This document shows positions 6,718-8,349 of a stretch of 8,349 nt of DNA, piece after piece (positions within the stretch are counted from its first letter, which is position 1; every line of letters starts with the position of its first letter). Source of the DNA: Sphingobacteriaceae bacterium (GTDB lineage Bacteria > Bacteroidota > Bacteroidia > Sphingobacteriales > Sphingobacteriaceae); the NCBI GenBank assembly GCA_021740025.1, contig JAIPAN010000036.1, positions 1 to 8,349 of the forward strand, written 5' to 3'. Made by a program: the position numbers and the translations under genes. Below the pieces are notes generated by a model. The model worked only from the letters and a program-made list of their open reading frames with translations, did no database searches and had not been told where the DNA came from.

Positions 6718-7483
6718 GAGTAAGAATCTGGAAGCCACCATCTGAAAAAGCCACTTTAGAGTAAGGCTTACTTTTCGCATGGTAATACAAACAAGTCCAA
6801 TTGCCTTGGGCGGCTTGCTTGCCATAGGCTTCACGAAGTTCCATCGTTTTACGTGGATCAAAATCGTATTTGGCCATAAATTTTCGGAGCAGTTGTTCGG
6901 GTTCGGGCACTACATCTCCGCCAAAGAAAATCGTTTCTCCATTTTCTTCAATCATAAAAACCTGATGAAATTCGGTATGGCCACCACTTACTTCAAAATG
7001 AATATTTTTACTTAGTTGGCCGCTGCCCTCTACAAAATGAATGCTCCCACTGCGTTGAACTACATCAAAAATATCGGTGTGGTACGAAGCAGATGGCTTG
7101 CTGTAAGCTGCCTCCCACTCTCCCCGTTGAATCACATACTCAGCATTGGGAAAACTCAATACCGCACGACCATCTTTGTTTTGTACCATGCCACCCGAAT
7201 GATCAAAGTGTAGGTGCGACATCAATACCAAGCTTACATCCTCTGGTGAAAAACCTGCGGCTCGAATATGCGCATGCAAATACAACTCTCCTTGTTCATT
7301 CTCATAACCCAAGCCGGTATCAATCACTATTAAATCCGTAGCAGTTTGTATCAAAAAAGGGCGAACGTATACAAATAAAGAAGCCGGCCGATCTTTGGCA
7401 GCGTGTATATCCGGATTAAAGGGTATAAACTTTTTACTACTATCTACAGAATAAAAACCTTCGTCGAGCGGAAAAATAGTCAC
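6713..7483 (-). CDS. Metallo-beta-lactamase-fold metal-dependent hydrolase
   Basis: 256-residue single-domain MBL-fold hydrolase with no signal peptide, so probably cytoplasmic. The whole dinuclear zinc site is visible: HLHFDH (H90, H92, D94, H95), H169 in SGGHTEFH, bridging D190 in FFGGD, and H235 in YYHAKS. IDTG (54-57) begins the first conserved strand-loop. The size and order resemble the broad group that includes N-acyl-homoserine lactonases and other ester or lactone hydrolases, but the substrate cannot be read from sequence and a quorum-quenching role should not be assumed. The start is GTG (7483-7481); the frame closes at a stop at 7501-7499 with no ATG between, so GTG is the only start that keeps the N-terminal strand. 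It is convergent with the gene ending at 6709 and divergent from recJ, with 50 bp between start codons. Confidence 0.93.
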   Translation of the reverse strand: MTIFPLDEGFYSVDSSKKFIPFNPDIHAAKDRPASLFVYVRPFLIQTATDLIVIDTGLGYENEQGELYLHAHIRAAGFSPEDVSLVLMSHLHFDHSGGMVQNKDGRAVLSFPNAEYVIQRGEWEAAYSKPSASYHTDIFDVVQRSGSIHFVEGSGQLSKNIHFEVSGGHTEFHQVFMIEENGETIFFGGDVVPEPEQLLRKFMAKYDFDPRKTMELREAYGKQAAQGNWTCLYYHAKSKPYSKVAFSDGGFQILTQ

Positions 7484-7502
7484 AGTATAGGGTACGTTTT
7501 AG

Positions 7503-7510
7503 TATATTTA
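7503..7510 (+). promoter_or_regulatory. Weak candidate -7 box of recJ
   Basis: TATATTTA differs from TAnnTTTG at one position and would start transcription near 7515, about 20 nt before the recJ ATG. No -33 element is apparent at the usual distance (about 7480-7484). It is the best candidate in the 50-bp gap, but recJ could instead be transcribed from a site inside the hydrolase gene. Confidence 0.25.
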
Positions 7511-7526
7511 AGCGATAAACGCAGCA

Positions 7527-7534
7527 CAAAGATA
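7527..7534 (-). promoter_or_regulatory. Predicted -7 box of the MBL-fold hydrolase gene
   Basis: On the minus strand this reads TATCTTTG, an exact match to TAnnTTTG. Transcription would begin near 7522, with a leader of about 40 nt before the GTG at 7483. The -33 region is poor (only ATTT near 7556-7553). The box touches the first base of the recJ start codon at 7534, so the divergent promoters must overlap. Confidence 0.5.
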
Positions 7535-8349
7535 TGCAAAAAAGATGGGCAGAAATCCCCCTAACTACTCCCGAACTCATCCCTGAGCTCCAAGCCTCGT
7601 TGCAAATAAATGAGGTATTGGCTAGGCTCTTGGTTTTAAGAGGAGTGCATAACTATGACGAAGCCCGCGATTTTTTCAGACCCAATATCCACCACCTGCA
7701 CGATCCGTTTTTGATGCAAGATATGGAACAAGCCATTGAACGCATTGAACAAGCCATTAGCCAACAAGAAAAAATACTCGTTTTTGGCGATTACGATGTA
7801 GATGGCACCACGGCAGTGGCACTCGTTTATAGCTTTTTTAGCAAATACTATACTCAATTGGAATATTACATTCCCGACCGCTATTTGGAAGGATACGGTA
7901 TTTCCTACAAGGGCATTGATTATGCAGCTGAAAATAATTTCAACTTAATTATTGCCCTCGATTGCGGCATTAAATCGGTAGAACATGTGGCTTACGCCAA
8001 AGCAAAAGGTGTTGACTTTATAATTTGCGACCACCATTTACCCGGCGAACACTTACCAGATGCGGTGGCGGTGTTGGATCCGAAACGTGCAGACTGCAGT
8101 TATCCTTACAAAGAATTAGCCGGCTGCGGCATCGGCTTTAAATTGATACAAGCCTATGCGCAAAAACACGACTTACCTTTTGAGGACTTAGAAGCTTATT
8201 TAGATTTAGTGGCCGTGAGTATTGCTGCAGATATTGTACCCATTGATGGCGAAAACCGAACCTTGGCTTGGTTTGGCATGAAATGCCTAAACGAACAGCC
8301 CTGTGCGGGCTTGGCCGCCATGCGTACCATTGCAAAACAAAAGCCCTAT
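7534..8349 (+). CDS. recJ: Single-stranded-DNA-specific exonuclease RecJ (5' part, runs off the window)
   Basis: The first 272 codons of RecJ, the DHH-superfamily 5'-to-3' exonuclease acting on single-stranded DNA in recombination and base-excision or mismatch repair. RecJ proteins are usually about 560-580 residues, so roughly half is present and the DHHA1 and OB-fold parts lie beyond the edge. The phosphoesterase core is complete: FGDYDVDGTTA with D86, D88 and D90; ALDCGI with D143; CDHH with D166, H167 and H168; LAGCGIGFK; and SIAADIVPIDGENR with D233. These acidic and histidine residues are the expected manganese ligands. The reading frame is uninterrupted to the last base. The start ATG (7534-7536) gives MQKRWAEIP, and RW near the N-terminus is usual in RecJ; there is no Shine-Dalgarno sequence. 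It is divergent from the MBL-fold gene across 50 bp. Confidence 0.96.
   Translation, partial: MQKRWAEIPLTTPELIPELQASLQINEVLARLLVLRGVHNYDEARDFFRPNIHHLHDPFLMQDMEQAIERIEQAISQQEKILVFGDYDVDGTTAVALVYSFFSKYYTQLEYYIPDRYLEGYGISYKGIDYAAENNFNLIIALDCGIKSVEHVAYAKAKGVDFIICDHHLPGEHLPDAVAVLDPKRADCSYPYKELAGCGIGFKLIQAYAQKHDLPFEDLEAYLDLVAVSIAADIVPIDGENRTLAWFGMKCLNEQPCAGLAAMRTIAKQKPY

Noticed and set aside
6779..7341. Plus-strand open frames across the MBL-fold gene
   Set aside because: They are the reverse of a well-conserved hydrolase with all metal ligands intact, and have no credible start signals.
6713..7483. Calling the MBL-fold protein an AHL lactonase (quorum quenching)
   Set aside because: The HxHxDH site is shared by many MBL hydrolases, and nothing in the sequence or neighbours identifies the substrate.
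7636..8335. Minus-strand open frames within the right end
   Set aside because: They oppose a continuous 272-codon RecJ frame with all catalytic motifs.
1..8349. CRISPR arrays, tRNA or rRNA genes, insertion sequences, attachment sites
   Set aside because: No regularly spaced repeats, tRNA-like cloverleaf segments, rRNA sequence, transposase frames or paired terminal repeats were seen; all gaps between genes are under 140 bp.

Overview
The window looks like chromosomal DNA from a member of the Bacteroidota. Three things point there. The PdxJ and RecJ sequences have the clade's wording (PdxJ starts [10 protein letters not shown] and carries the [10 protein letters not shown] motif; RecJ has CDHHLPG and LAGCGIGFK). 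No start codon has a recognisable Shine-Dalgarno sequence; leaders are A/T-rich. TAnnTTTG boxes, the -7 element of Bacteroidota promoters, lie just upstream of several genes. Base composition is moderately A/T-rich, with one clearly lower-GC gene.

Layout, left to right. pdxJ (pyridoxine 5'-phosphate synthase, +) is followed by gcvP (glycine decarboxylase P-protein, +) after a 134-bp gap with an A/T-only inverted repeat and a good promoter. A strong intrinsic terminator ends gcvP. A monocistronic, exported YceI-family protein (+) follows, with its own promoter overlapping a perfect 14-bp palindrome and its own terminator. Next is a two-gene unit (+): a 475-residue predicted lipoprotein with a Gly/Pro-rich linker and an HEIVH zinc-metalloprotease motif, overlapping by 4 bp a 223-residue exported protein of unknown function. 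This unit meets a minus-strand metallo-beta-lactamase-fold hydrolase tail to tail, with 3 bp between the stops. That hydrolase is divergent from recJ (+), whose first 272 codons run off the right edge; only 50 bp separate the two start codons.

How the genes relate. pdxJ, gcvP and recJ are housekeeping genes for PLP synthesis, a PLP-dependent step of glycine cleavage, and DNA repair. PdxJ supplies a precursor of the cofactor GcvP needs, but they appear to have separate promoters, so adjacency may be coincidental. The accessory part is 4614-6709. GC content falls along it from about 46% to about 40% to about 30%, and architecture (lipid anchor, flexible linker, C-terminal metalloprotease, overlapping exported partner) resembles a secreted effector or protease with a cognate partner. 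That reading is an inference. The rest of the window looks conventional.
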